Source: Patescibacteria group bacterium (lineage in GTDB: Bacteria > Patescibacteriota > Minisyncoccia > Phycocordibacterales > UBA2100). From it: 18,968 nt of DNA. Positions 1 to 6,520 of this stretch are shown here, piece after piece; position 1 is the stretch's first letter; every line of letters starts with the position of its first letter. The notes beneath the pieces are model-generated. The model saw only the letters and a list, made by a program, of their open reading frames with translations, had not been told where the DNA came from and did no database searches. The position numbers and the translations under genes were made by a program. The stretch covers positions 1-18,968 of the forward strand of contig WFWK01000064.1 of the NCBI GenBank assembly GCA_015491135.1. The letters are read 5' to 3'.

Positions 1-12
1 AGGTTTGCTTTG

Positions 13-113
13 CCCACACCATACTACAACGTATAACTACCTTACATTCTCTGCGACGCTTTACCATTCACAACATCTTTATTACATATGCGAATTGGTG
101 TGTATGGTGCGGG
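13..113. repeat. Inverted-repeat-bounded spacer element A (~101 bp)
   Basis: Seen directly: the left end CCCACACCATAC (13-24) is matched, with one mismatch, by the reverse complement of the right end GTATGGTGCGGG (102-113). The interior is AT-rich and has no credible ORF. The element lies 33 bp beyond the 3' end of tRNA-Leu. Its right end occurs exactly again at 13875-13886 and, reverse-complemented, at 5586-5597, so it belongs to a dispersed family in this window. Its function is unknown: it could be a structured RNA closed by a 12-bp stem, a MITE-like remnant or a recombination unit. Confidence 0.6.
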
Positions 114-145
114 TGAACTCCCCGTCACACACTTCGCTTCGCTTG

Positions 146-231
146 TGGTGCCGGGGGCGGGACTCGAACCCGCACAGCCTAGGGCCAGGAGAGTTTAAGT
201 CTCCCGTGTCTACCAATTCCACCACCCCGGC
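146..231 (-). tRNA. tRNA-Leu (anticodon UAA)
   Basis: The minus-strand transcript folds as a class II tRNA of 86 nt including an encoded CCA. The acceptor GCCGGGG pairs with CCCCGGC, followed by discriminator A and CCA (146-148). The anticodon stem GGAGA/TCTCC encloses the loop CTTAAAC, which gives anticodon TAA. There is a long variable arm, and the T-arm carries GGTTCGAGTCC. It is the only tRNA in the window with a genome-encoded CCA; the other four lack it. Confidence 0.95.
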
Positions 232-251
232 ATAAATTAACTAATGAACAT

Positions 252-257
252 ATTATA
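252..257 (-). promoter_or_regulatory. -10 element for tRNA-Leu
   Basis: A perfect TATAAT on the minus strand lies 20 bp upstream of the tRNA-Leu 5' end. No good -35 is visible at 16-18 bp; the best candidate there is GGTAAA. It is called from the -10 and its position only. Confidence 0.5.
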
Positions 258-299
258 ACGTATCGTTATCAATTTTTACCCAGCATATCGCTGGCAATG

Positions 300-320
300 T
301 GCCGGGTCACCACCCCGGCA
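300..320. repeat. GC-rich hairpin carrying a copy of the tRNA-Leu 5' end
   Basis: TGCCGGG (300-306) pairs perfectly with CCCGGCA (314-320) around a 7-nt loop. The 13-mer CACCACCCCGGCA at 308-320 is identical to the strand complementary to the tRNA-Leu 5' end at 220-232, so a fragment of the tRNA gene is repeated about 88 bp upstream of it. The hairpin lies between the lamin-tail gene and tRNA-Leu. It has no T-tract, so it is a weak terminator candidate. Confidence 0.5.
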
Positions 321-376
321 ACTGAAACATATAATAAATGATAAATTAGAAATAACAAATGCAAATCAAAAAACTT

Positions 377-1810
377 TTAATCTTGCAGATTAAATTTATC
401 TGCCAAGCCCTTCTCCGGAGCAAACAAAATCGCCAAAGCGGGCAAAATATACAAAAGCGCAAAATACAAATAAAATTTATTATCTCTTTGAGGAATCGCT
501 TTTACAGTGCTTGCCGAGTTTATATTTTGTTTTAGCTCCGGCTTATTGTACGTAATCTGTTTTTTTTGAATTTTAGACTTGTTTTTTTGATTCACCTGCA
601 AAGATAGATTTTGTGAGGAGTTTGCATATTGAGTAGCTTGTCTTTGTATTTTAATTTCCGACTTTGCAGGTATGCTAGCAACTGAAGAGCTTGCGCTTTT
701 CCCTATAATGCCCTCAGACGTTGAAGTTGCTTGCTCTGTTGTAAATTCTAAAATGGGATATTTTTTCTTTTGAGGAGTTTCAAGGTGCCATTCATACTCC
801 GGATTAAACCCTAAAATGGTAAAAGTTGAGTTTGCGTCTTTGGCTATCAAACTAAACTCAGGAAATACAAAACTACCGTTTGAATGCTTTATTGTCCATT
901 TTGAGATATCTATATCGTGAGAGCTTTTATTGTGCAGGGTAAGTGAATTTTTGTGTGCCTCAAAATAAAGCTTCGGCGAGATGACTTTGATTTTTCTTAC
1001 CTCTTTGGCAAAGAGATTATTTTGGCTAGTGTAGGCTACAATCATAAAATCTCCTGGATAAAGAAAACTGTGCCTTACTTTAAACCCCTCTTCTTTTGTG
1101 CCATCGCCAAAGTTCCAAACTACATTTGAAGAAACTCCTTCTCCTTGCGAATCATAAACTTCTGCAAAAAACAAAACCGGGGTATAAAGAGTTGCGATCT
1201 CATCAAATTTAGCTTTTAAAAATAAAGCAGGGGCGGGTTTTAACGTAACGGTTTTAAATGTGACATTTTTAGGCTTCAAATACTCATCATCTGAAACACT
1301 TGAAGTATTTTGGTTGCTTGTAGAGTTTAAAGTGGAGTCAACCGAAGAAGATGAAGTGTTACCAGCGGAAAAACACAACTCACCCTCATCAAAACCGTCA
1401 TCATTTTTATATTCCGCAACAGAGACAACATTCCCCTCAGCATCAATTAATTTAACGATCTGCTCTTTATTGTTAAGAGACATAACCGTATCTATAACCG
1501 TACCATCATACAAAGAGGCTACAGTATCAGCCTTATTGGCAAGATAAGCGCTCTCCCCCGAATCAAGAGTCAACGACCCTCTTCCACCTTTCTCGGGTGG
1601 CTCAACCAAATTATGGTTGGAGCCATCAAAAAATTTCCAACCTTTTATTGAAATGGGGGCATCTCCTGTGTTTTCTATCAGAATCCACTCTCCTTCCGTA
1701 TCAGACCCTACGGGATTACACATTATCTCTTTTATGACCACGGAAGCAGATGTGACATTGACATTTAAAAACAATAAAAACAATACTGCTTTCAATGTAT
1801 GTTGTATCAT
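377..1810 (-). CDS. Secreted lamin-tail / PKD domain protein with C-terminal membrane anchor
   Basis: The protein has 477 residues. An N-terminal signal peptide (about 1-22, ending VTSA-S) leads to a lamin-tail-like domain at about 23-135, with the typical opening ..IKEIMCNP..GEWILIENTG..ISIKGW. A Ser/Thr/Asn-rich linker (150-180) follows. Next come a PKD-type beta domain (about 208-277, core WNFGDGT at 232-238) and a second, weaker lamin-tail-like strand pattern (about 282-336). The low-complexity Gln/Lys/Ser region before a C-terminal TM helix (about 445-463) resembles a cell-wall or periplasm-spanning spacer. Family knowledge: such domains occur in extracellular adhesion or envelope proteins and nucleases; no catalytic motif is visible here. 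Its ATG overlaps the stop of the upstream ATPase (ATGA), so the two are probably translated as a pair. An envelope or adhesion role is inferred. Confidence 0.8.
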   Translation of the reverse strand: MIQHTLKAVLFLLFLNVNVTSASVVIKEIMCNPVGSDTEGEWILIENTGDAPISIKGWKFFDGSNHNLVEPPEKGGRGSLTLDSGESAYLANKADTVASLYDGTVIDTVMSLNNKEQIVKLIDAEGNVVSVAEYKNDDGFDEGELCFSAGNTSSSSVDSTLNSTSNQNTSSVSDDEYLKPKNVTFKTVTLKPAPALFLKAKFDEIATLYTPVLFFAEVYDSQGEGVSSNVVWNFGDGTKEEGFKVRHSFLYPGDFMIVAYTSQNNLFAKEVRKIKVISPKLYFEAHKNSLTLHNKSSHDIDISKWTIKHSNGSFVFPEFSLIAKDANSTFTILGFNPEYEWHLETPQKKKYPILEFTTEQATSTSEGIIGKSASSSVASIPAKSEIKIQRQATQYANSSQNLSLQVNQKNKSKIQKKQITYNKPELKQNINSASTVKAIPQRDNKFYLYFALLYILPALAILFAPEKGLADKFNLQD

Positions 1811-3786
1811 ATATCATCACGTAGAATCTGTCGCAAAAGCTCTTCTGAAAGCTCGTCTGTTTTCGGCCTTACAGGCTCGGGAGTATTTTGCTTTTTTGTA
1901 TTATCTTGAAATTTGCCATTGTCAAACCTTTTATCATCTTCCGTCTTGGGAAGGTTTGGCTTTTTCTCTTGGGTTTGCGTATTTGCTTTTGACTGTGGCA
2001 CATCTTTAACGTTTGAGTTTGCGTTAAGTGATGCCTGCTCTTTTGCGTCTTTCTTAGATTCTGTTTTTGCAAACAAACTCTCAAGTGCCGCTTTCAACTC
2101 TTGTTTTGATTTATCTTGTTTTGTCGTTTGTTTGGAGTTGTTTGTTTTTGATGGTTTACCACCCTTTGTTTCTGCCGGAGGTTTAATTAACTTTCCATTT
2201 TGGGTTTTTTGGTTGTTTGTCAGTTTTGTCTTTTGTGTAAAACTATCTCCGGCTTCAGCCTTGGTTTTGTTTTTAACACTTTTGTCTGTTGCAACATCTC
2301 CGGATTGTTTGTCACCTTTGGACGCGCTCTGTGCAGAAGAGTTAGATTTAATTTTTGCAGATTGCAAAATGTTTTTAGGAGCAGGTTTTGCATTTTTGTT
2401 TTGAGAGTTATTTTGTTTGTTTTGTGCAATAGGTTTGTTTTGTGTTGGTGCTCTCTGTTGTGTAGCATTTTTTATTGCCTCATCTCCCGCTCTTGTTGCA
2501 ACCTCGCTCAACATTTTCTCAACATCCGCTCTTTTTCTTCCATATGTCTCTTGGGAATGTTTTATAATCTCGTGCTTAAACGAAAACGGTGGCATATCAA
2601 GCGGGGGTAATGTGCGAGCCGAGAAGGGTTTGGAGCCCACACCGTCTATCATTAAAGTCAAATAAATTTGCGCAAACCCTAAATTCACCAAATCTTCAGC
2701 GGTAAACGTTGGCTCAAAAATGGTTTTTAGCACTTCTGCATCAAACGGACCAACTCTGAAAGATATAGTGGTTCCAACGTTTCCAAAAACAGCGGCTCGT
2801 ATGTTTTCTTCAACCTGCTCTATATACTGATGCGCTATTGTCAAAGAAAGTTTGTATTTCCTCGCTTCAGATAAAATATTTGCAAAAGAGTCATTTGCTA
2901 TAGATTGAAATTCGTCAACATAAAAATAAAACGGTGGCAGAGCATCAAGCTCAGCTTGTGACATCTCCGCGCGACTCATGGCAGAGAGATAAATTTTGGT
3001 GGTTAAAATGCTTCCCAACAAATCCGCATTTTGCTCACCCATTCTTCCTTTTGAGAGGTTTACTATCAAAATTTTCCTCTCATCCATTGCGCGTCTTATA
3101 TCAAAAGTTGATTTTACCTGCCCTATTATGTTTCTAACCAAAGGATTGCTTGTAAATTGACCTATTTTATTTTGAATTGCCGGTGTTGCCTCTTGTACAT
3201 ACCTGTCCGTGTACCCGGCAAACTCCTCTTCCCAAAATCTCTTTACAATTGGGTCGGAAATGGCGGAGACCACCTTTTTTCTGAATGTCTTGTTTGAAAG
3301 CATTCTGTTTATATCAATCAAGGTTGTGTCCGGATACTCCAAAAGAGCCAAAAGAGTATTTTGCAAAATATACTCCATTCTAGAGCTCCAAGCATCAACC
3401 CAGATTCTTTTGAAAGCGCTCATCAAACCCGCCACAACCAAGTGTCTTTTATCATATCCAACATCTTCCATTACGTTAAATCCAAGCGGGTAGTCCATAT
3501 CAAACGGCGCAAAATAAATTACATCTTTTATTCTCTCTTCCGGGACATAATCCAGTAGTTTTGATGCGGTTGAACCATGGGGATCTATAAAGCACAACCC
3601 TTCTCCACTTTGAATGTCTTGAATAGCCAAATTCTCAAGCAAAGTTGATTTACCCATTCCGGTTTTACCGATTACATACATGTGACGCATTCTGTCTTTG
3701 GCTTTTATTCCAAAAGGAACTCTTACCCCGCGAGAATCTGTTGTGGCAAAATATGATATTTTCTCAGGGTCGTAAGTGTACTGCAT
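1807..3786 (-). CDS. VirD4/TraG/HerA-like conjugation-type ATPase
   Basis: The protein has 659 residues. The Walker A motif GKTGMGKST is at 40-48, the Walker B FYFYVDEFQ at 286-294 (Asp290-Glu291), and an AHQ sensor-like motif at 318-320. The order and spacing match type IV secretion coupling proteins and HerA-FtsK relatives. These are hexameric DNA- or protein-pumping ATPases. No N-terminal TM helices are present, unlike classical VirD4. From about 400 onward the chain becomes a Lys/Gln/Asn-rich, apparently disordered tail of over 200 residues. No relaxase, VirB4 or other secretion gene is in the window, so the substrate is unknown. It is followed by the lamin-tail gene with a 4-bp overlap. 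The start is the ATG at 3786. No Shine-Dalgarno site is present; a TATACT -10 lies 6 bp upstream, suggesting a leaderless message. Confidence 0.85.
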   Translation of the reverse strand: MQYTYDPEKISYFATTDSRGVRVPFGIKAKDRMRHMYVIGKTGMGKSTLLENLAIQDIQSGEGLCFIDPHGSTASKLLDYVPEERIKDVIYFAPFDMDYPLGFNVMEDVGYDKRHLVVAGLMSAFKRIWVDAWSSRMEYILQNTLLALLEYPDTTLIDINRMLSNKTFRKKVVSAISDPIVKRFWEEEFAGYTDRYVQEATPAIQNKIGQFTSNPLVRNIIGQVKSTFDIRRAMDERKILIVNLSKGRMGEQNADLLGSILTTKIYLSAMSRAEMSQAELDALPPFYFYVDEFQSIANDSFANILSEARKYKLSLTIAHQYIEQVEENIRAAVFGNVGTTISFRVGPFDAEVLKTIFEPTFTAEDLVNLGFAQIYLTLMIDGVGSKPFSARTLPPLDMPPFSFKHEIIKHSQETYGRKRADVEKMLSEVATRAGDEAIKNATQQRAPTQNKPIAQNKQNNSQNKNAKPAPKNILQSAKIKSNSSAQSASKGDKQSGDVATDKSVKNKTKAEAGDSFTQKTKLTNNQKTQNGKLIKPPAETKGGKPSKTNNSKQTTKQDKSKQELKAALESLFAKTESKKDAKEQASLNANSNVKDVPQSKANTQTQEKKPNLPKTEDDKRFDNGKFQDNTKKQNTPEPVRPKTDELSEELLRQILRDDI

Positions 3787-3792
3787 AGGTTT

Positions 3793-3818
3793 AGTATATC
3801 ACAAAAAAGAAAACGCAA
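3793..3818 (-). promoter_or_regulatory. Promoter of the ATPase operon (leaderless geometry)
   Basis: The -10 is TATACT (3793-3798), preceded by TGA, which makes an extended -10. A possible -35 is TTGCGT (3813-3818), with a short 14-bp spacer. Exactly 6 bp separate the -10 from the ATG at 3786, so transcription should start at or next to the start codon. Confidence 0.55.
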
Positions 3819-3836
3819 GCTCTGCGCCTGCGTTTT
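3810..3836 (-). terminator. Rho-independent terminator after the 23-residue microgene
   Basis: On the minus strand AAAACGCA pairs with TGCGTTTT around an 11-nt loop, and the 3' side runs into CTTTTTT. It begins 3-6 bp after the microgene stop. Read-through would enter the ATPase operon, so attenuation is possible. Confidence 0.7.
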
Positions 3837-3841
3837 TCTAA

Positions 3842-3913
3842 CTACGAAAACAGCCACCAAAACGTCCAAATGTTTATAAGCAGTACAATCAAAATTATGA
3901 TGACTTTGTACAT
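3842..3913 (-). CDS. 23-residue single-TM microprotein
   Basis: This ORF is below usual annotation length but is well supported. It opens MYKVIIILIV, then a continuous hydrophobic stretch with three Trp (..IWTFWWLF), and ends FS-stop: one predicted TM helix with a lone N-terminal Lys. A strong Shine-Dalgarno GGAGG lies 5 bp upstream of the ATG (CCTCC, 3919-3923). A sigma70 promoter (3948-3975) precedes it and a rho-independent terminator (3810-3836) follows it directly. This makes a complete monocistronic unit of roughly 135 nt. Its function is unknown; TM microproteins often bind and modulate a larger membrane protein. The alternative is a translated leader that attenuates the downstream ATPase operon. 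Confidence 0.65.
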   Translation of the reverse strand: MYKVIIILIVLLINIWTFWWLFS

Positions 3914-3947
3914 GGTGCCCTCCAGCGTTTGAGTTGAGTCTGCGCAA

Positions 3948-3975
3948 AGTATATACAAATAAGTAAAAATGACAA
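3948..3975 (-). promoter_or_regulatory. Sigma70-type promoter of the microgene
   Basis: TTGTCA (3970-3975), a 16-bp spacer and TATACT (3948-3953) predict a start near 3941 and a 5' UTR of about 28 nt that holds the GGAGG site. It sits in the gap just after the DUF4015-like gene. Confidence 0.7.
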
Positions 3976-3977
3976 AT

Positions 3978-5222
3978 TTACTCCCCGGGATTTGGCTTTA
4001 AAGCTTCAATGGTATAAATATTTGCAGGATTCCACAGAAGCCAAGAGGAGAGCCCGGCATCATAGACCGCTTGTATTTGGTCTCTTACCGCTTTTGCGTC
4101 ATAGATGCCTCCATAGTCAAAGTCTTGCAACCATGGACGTAAAACTTTTTTTGGATCTTTGGCCGGTTTTTTGTACAAACCGTCTTCAGTTTTTTCTTTA
4201 AATGCAAACGAAAATACAGGAGTAGTTGTGGCTTTAAGTCTTTCTGCTGACTTTGTCATGGAATAAAAGATAACTCTGTAGACATTTTTGTTGGGATTAT
4301 CCATTCCCAAAAAACCTCTCGGATAATGACTCGGGTATACCATCGGAGAGAGAATATCAAAATAACTCTCGGCTCTCTCCTGTATTTGTCCTATCCACAG
4401 GTCATCGTAATTTGTTGTTGTCATTCCAAACAAATCGGCAGACAAAACCGGCTTATGTTTTGTATCCAACCATCTTAATTCTCTACTTAAATACCTGAAA
4501 AACTTTTCAAGCTCCGCCGATTTATCCGCAACAACTCCATCTACTCCAGATCTGCTATAGTAGACATCATTCATCGGGCCATCTGACGGGTATCTTATAT
4601 AGTCAAAGTTCAACTCATCAAAACCTATAGCATGAGCTTCTTTCGCTATCTCAACAATGTATTTCCAAAATTTACGAGAACCAACATCTATAAAAGACAA
4701 ACCTTTATGATCCTTCCATGGAGTTGTTGTAGCGCTTTTTTTGTGTACCGCCTCTTCGGGAAAGGTTTGCGCGTAAAGCGGATCTTGGAAAACCGTGATG
4801 CGAGCTATGACATATACCCCTCTGTTATGCAACTTTTCTATCCATTTTTTCAAATCTTTTATTTTACACCCCTTTCCGCCTTTTAAAATTACAGGATTAT
4901 CAGTTTCAAATGAAATTGTACCGGTGTAATCCTTTACATCTATTACAACAGAATTAATTTCGGTTTTTTCAAGCAAGTTTTCTATATGTTCTCTTATTTT
5001 TTTTGAAGTAGCGCCACATTGAGAAACATAAACTCCTTTTACATGTTCTGGTTGTTTGACATAATTAGGTTCTTGTTTTTTTTCTTCCTTTTTGAGAACT
5101 GTGTTTGATTTAGGTTTTTCAATTGCTTGGCCTTCAAATTTTGTATAAAAAATAAATACGGGCACAAAAGCGGATACCAACAAAAGCGTACCTGCCACAG
5201 AATATGTCATTTTTCTCTTCAT
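3978..5222 (-). CDS. Putative glycoside hydrolase, DUF4015-like, membrane anchored
   Basis: The protein has 414 residues. An N-terminal TM or signal anchor is at about 9-27, a Lys/Glu-rich linker at 35-60, then a TIM-barrel-like domain to the C-terminus. Recognisable family landmarks are VKGVYVS near 61, VVIDVKDYTG (92-101), VYVIARITVF (136-145) and GFDELNFDYIRYPSDG (200-215). The acidic residues at strand ends (Asp95, Asp98, Glu203, Asp207) are plausible catalytic or sugar-binding positions, by analogy with other TIM-barrel hydrolases. A periplasmic or cell-surface polysaccharide substrate is inferred and has not been shown. The ATG at 5222 shares its A with the TGA of the preceding two-TM gene (TGATG), so reinitiation after that gene is likely; a TTG one codon earlier is less credible. 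Confidence 0.75.
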   Translation of the reverse strand: MKRKMTYSVAGTLLLVSAFVPVFIFYTKFEGQAIEKPKSNTVLKKEEKKQEPNYVKQPEHVKGVYVSQCGATSKKIREHIENLLEKTEINSVVIDVKDYTGTISFETDNPVILKGGKGCKIKDLKKWIEKLHNRGVYVIARITVFQDPLYAQTFPEEAVHKKSATTTPWKDHKGLSFIDVGSRKFWKYIVEIAKEAHAIGFDELNFDYIRYPSDGPMNDVYYSRSGVDGVVADKSAELEKFFRYLSRELRWLDTKHKPVLSADLFGMTTTNYDDLWIGQIQERAESYFDILSPMVYPSHYPRGFLGMDNPNKNVYRVIFYSMTKSAERLKATTTPVFSFAFKEKTEDGLYKKPAKDPKKVLRPWLQDFDYGGIYDAKAVRDQIQAVYDAGLSSWLLWNPANIYTIEALKPNPGE

Positions 5223-5503
5223 CAATCATTGTGTTTTAATGCTATTTCCTCTTCGGATTCAATATCATTATGTTCTTTATCTGAGAAATTGTTGCGTGCA
5301 TTCTCTTCGTAAACTTTTTCACTATTTGACATTTCAATGAATACTTTTTTAAGTTTTTCAAAATAAAGCAAATATACAATAAGCGCTACTGAAATAGCGC
5401 TGAACATGGTTGCCAATCTGGATTGTAAAACGAGAGGTAAACCGGAAACCGGCAAAAAAATTATTAACAAGTTGATAAAGATTATAAAACGAAGAGTTTT
5501 CAT
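5222..5503 (-). CDS. Small two-TM membrane protein with acidic tail
   Basis: The protein has 93 residues. Two hydrophobic helices (about 5-25 and 30-47) are followed by a charged cytoplasmic tail rich in Glu, Asp, Asn and Lys (about 55-93). I do not recognise the family. It is the first gene of a pair with the DUF4015-like hydrolase, overlapping by 1 bp, which suggests a partner or assembly role for that enzyme. No Shine-Dalgarno site is present; the promoter -10 is 8 bp before the ATG. Confidence 0.7.
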   Translation of the reverse strand: MKTLRFIIFINLLIIFLPVSGLPLVLQSRLATMFSAISVALIVYLLYFEKLKKVFIEMSNSEKVYEENARNNFSDKEHNDIESEEEIALKHND

Positions 5504-5511
5504 TGAGACTT

Positions 5512-5539
5512 ATTTTACAAGGTTGAAAAATAAGTGCAA
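5512..5539 (-). promoter_or_regulatory. Promoter of the two-TM protein / hydrolase pair
   Basis: TTGCAC (5534-5539), a 16-bp spacer and TAAAAT (5512-5517). The -10 ends 8 bp before the ATG at 5503, so the predicted leader is only 1-3 nt. Confidence 0.65.
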
Positions 5540-5575
5540 CTTTTACAAAATATTGATTTTTTGTGGATGAGTTAT

Positions 5576-5746
5576 TATGGGTAGACCCGCACCATACCCG
5601 AGCTTATCATGTTTTTGTGCACTTATATTTTTACTCATTATTTTAAACTTTGAGCATTAAACATAACAAAAAGTGTTATGTAAACTGTTAAAAACATGGC
5701 ACCATTGGCGCCTTAAGCTCGGGTATGGTATGGGTAGACCCGCACC
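5576..5746. repeat. Compound repeat element C: 18-bp direct repeats flanking a 15-bp perfect inverted repeat
   Basis: TATGGGTAGACCCGCACC occurs identically at 5576-5593 and 5729-5746. Just inside, CCATACCCGAGCTTA (5592-5606) and its exact reverse complement (5714-5728) form a 15-bp inverted repeat. It continues with CATGTTTTT (5608-5616) against AAAAACATG (5690-5698). Near the centre a hairpin ACATAACA/TGTTATGT (5661-5668/5674-5681) forms. The left end contains CCCGCACCATAC, shared with elements A and B. It lies in the 355-bp gene-free spacer between the two-TM gene and tRNA-Gly. No ORF in it is credible. Confidence 0.7.
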
Positions 5747-5760
5747 CTGACTTTGCCATA

Positions 5761-5818
5761 GTAAAAGCTTTGCTTTTACAAAGTAAACACCCCCAAGGGG
5801 TGTATAACATGGCATGTT
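5761..5818. repeat. Three consecutive hairpins downstream of tRNA-Gly
   Basis: GTAAAAGC/GCTTTTAC (5761-5768/5772-5779), ACACCCC/GGGGTGT (5787-5793/5797-5803) and AACATG/CATGTT (5806-5811/5813-5818) are all perfect stems with loops of 1-3 nt. On the minus strand the GC-rich middle hairpin is followed by a T-rich stretch (TTTACTTTG) and could terminate tRNA-Gly transcription. The rest of the 5747-5858 spacer shows nothing else. Confidence 0.5.
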
Positions 5819-5858
5819 TGAATTCTGATAAGATATAGTGGCTTTGTTGGGATGTTGA

Positions 5859-5929
5859 AGCGGGTAGAGGGAATCGAACCCTCGTCTCAAGCTTGGGAAG
5901 CTTACGTCATACCACTAGACCATACCCGC
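5859..5929 (-). tRNA. tRNA-Gly (anticodon CCC)
   Basis: 71 nt. The acceptor GCGGGTA pairs with TACCCGC and discriminator U, as usual for bacterial tRNA-Gly. The anticodon stem TAAGC/GCTTG (one U-G pair) encloses TTCCCAA, anticodon CCC. The T-arm is GGTTCGATTCC. CCA is not encoded. Its 5' end is only 4 bp from the stop of the FtsB-like gene. Confidence 0.95.
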
Positions 5930-5933
5930 TTGA

Positions 5934-6335
5934 TTACCGATTATAAAACTTGCCAAAAAGTTTATCAAGAAAATTTTTTGGTTTCTCTTTTTGAGTTTCG
6001 ACTTCTTTGTTTTTTCTATAAAGATCCTCCGTATCATCAACCAAAATCAAAACTTTCTCCCCTTCTTTCCCTACATCAAAAGTCTCACGCAAAATCTCTT
6101 GTAGTCCTACTTCGCTGGCAAGAGCCGCTTTTTGTTTTTTTAGATAATCAAACCTGTCATTCACTTTTTTCAATTGCTGTTGCAACACCATCTGTCTTTC
6201 GCTTATTGCTTGTTCCCGAGTTTTCGCTTCCCACAATTTAGGAGCCAAAGCCACAATAAAAACAAACAAAATAAAAGTTACAACAAAAGATGAAAGAACT
6301 TTTTTAACCAACCTTTTCTCTCTGGTATTTAACAT
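5934..6335 (-). CDS. FtsB/DivIC-like septum formation initiator
   Basis: The protein has 133 residues from the ATG at 6335. A basic N-terminus (MLNTREKRLVKK) precedes one TM helix (about 14-32). A heptad-like coiled coil rich in Lys, Gln and Glu follows (about 38-75), then a segment GLQEILRETFDVGKEGEKVLIL with the EkxLR..F..V.kGE-type ending of the FtsB/DivIC family. Members form the FtsQBL/DivIB-DivIC-FtsL divisome subcomplex. The ORF is open 71 codons further upstream, but that stretch is Cys-rich, overlaps an inverted repeat and lies beyond the promoter, so I rejected it. The TATACT -10 ends 6 bp before the chosen ATG. The last codons (Tyr-Asn) double as the -10 of the tRNA-Gly promoter. 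Confidence 0.75.
   Translation of the reverse strand: MLNTREKRLVKKVLSSFVVTFILFVFIVALAPKLWEAKTREQAISERQMVLQQQLKKVNDRFDYLKKQKAALASEVGLQEILRETFDVGKEGEKVLILVDDTEDLYRKNKEVETQKEKPKNFLDKLFGKFYNR
5940..5968 (-). promoter_or_regulatory. Consensus promoter of tRNA-Gly, inside the FtsB-like coding end
   Basis: TTGATA (5963-5968), a 17-bp spacer and TATAAT (5940-5945). The -10 ends 10 bp before the tRNA 5' end, and the whole promoter lies within the last 12 codons of the upstream gene. Confidence 0.75.
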
Positions 6336-6341
6336 AAAATT

Positions 6342-6369
6342 AGTATACAATAGACTTGTTTCCATACAA
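6342..6369 (-). promoter_or_regulatory. Promoter of the FtsB-like gene (leaderless geometry)
   Basis: TTGTAT (6364-6369), a 16-bp spacer and TATACT (6342-6347), then exactly 6 bp to the ATG at 6335. The -35 lies inside the left arm of the 6352-6510 inverted repeat. Confidence 0.7.
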
Positions 6370-6510
6370 CACAAAGTGCATTTTAGGCAATTTTTGAGCG
6401 AGACGCAGTTGAGGAAACCGAGCAAATACAGCGCATTTGCGAGTGTTGACGAAACAAGTCGCAGCCAAAAATTGCCAAAATAAACAAAGTGCTTGTTTGG
6501 AAATAAGTCT
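6352..6510. repeat. 159-bp inverted-repeat structure filling a divergent intergenic region
   Basis: Outer arms 6352-6369 and 6493-6510 match in inverted orientation at 16 of 18 positions. Inner arms GGCAATTTTTG (6386-6396) and CAAAAATTGCC (6466-6476) match perfectly. Between outer and inner arms on each side, ACAAAGTGC occurs in direct orientation (6371-6379 and 6484-6492). The apex has GCAAAT/ATTTGC (6422-6427/6435-6440), plus two near-identical GTTGAGGAAAC and GTTGACGAAAC copies in direct orientation. It separates the FtsB-like gene from the 38-residue gene. Confidence 0.65.
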
Positions 6511-6520
6511 AATAAAAAAC

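Noticed and set aside
13..113. Integron attC site or CRISPR repeat as explanation for the ~100-bp elements
   Set aside because: No GTTRRRY/RYYYAAC core sites, no integrase, and no tandem repeat-spacer arrangement.
5..235. 76-residue plus-strand ORF across tRNA-Leu
   Set aside because: It is the antisense translation of the tRNA (the familiar CRGRDSNPH pattern) plus element A; not a gene.
1807..5224. TGA recoded as glycine, as in Gracilibacteria
   Set aside because: TGA ends several genes exactly at coupled overlaps (1807, 5222, 16804), where a stop is expected.
5657..5890. 77-residue minus-strand ORF through element C and tRNA-Gly
   Set aside because: It spans hairpins and the tRNA and has no protein-like features.
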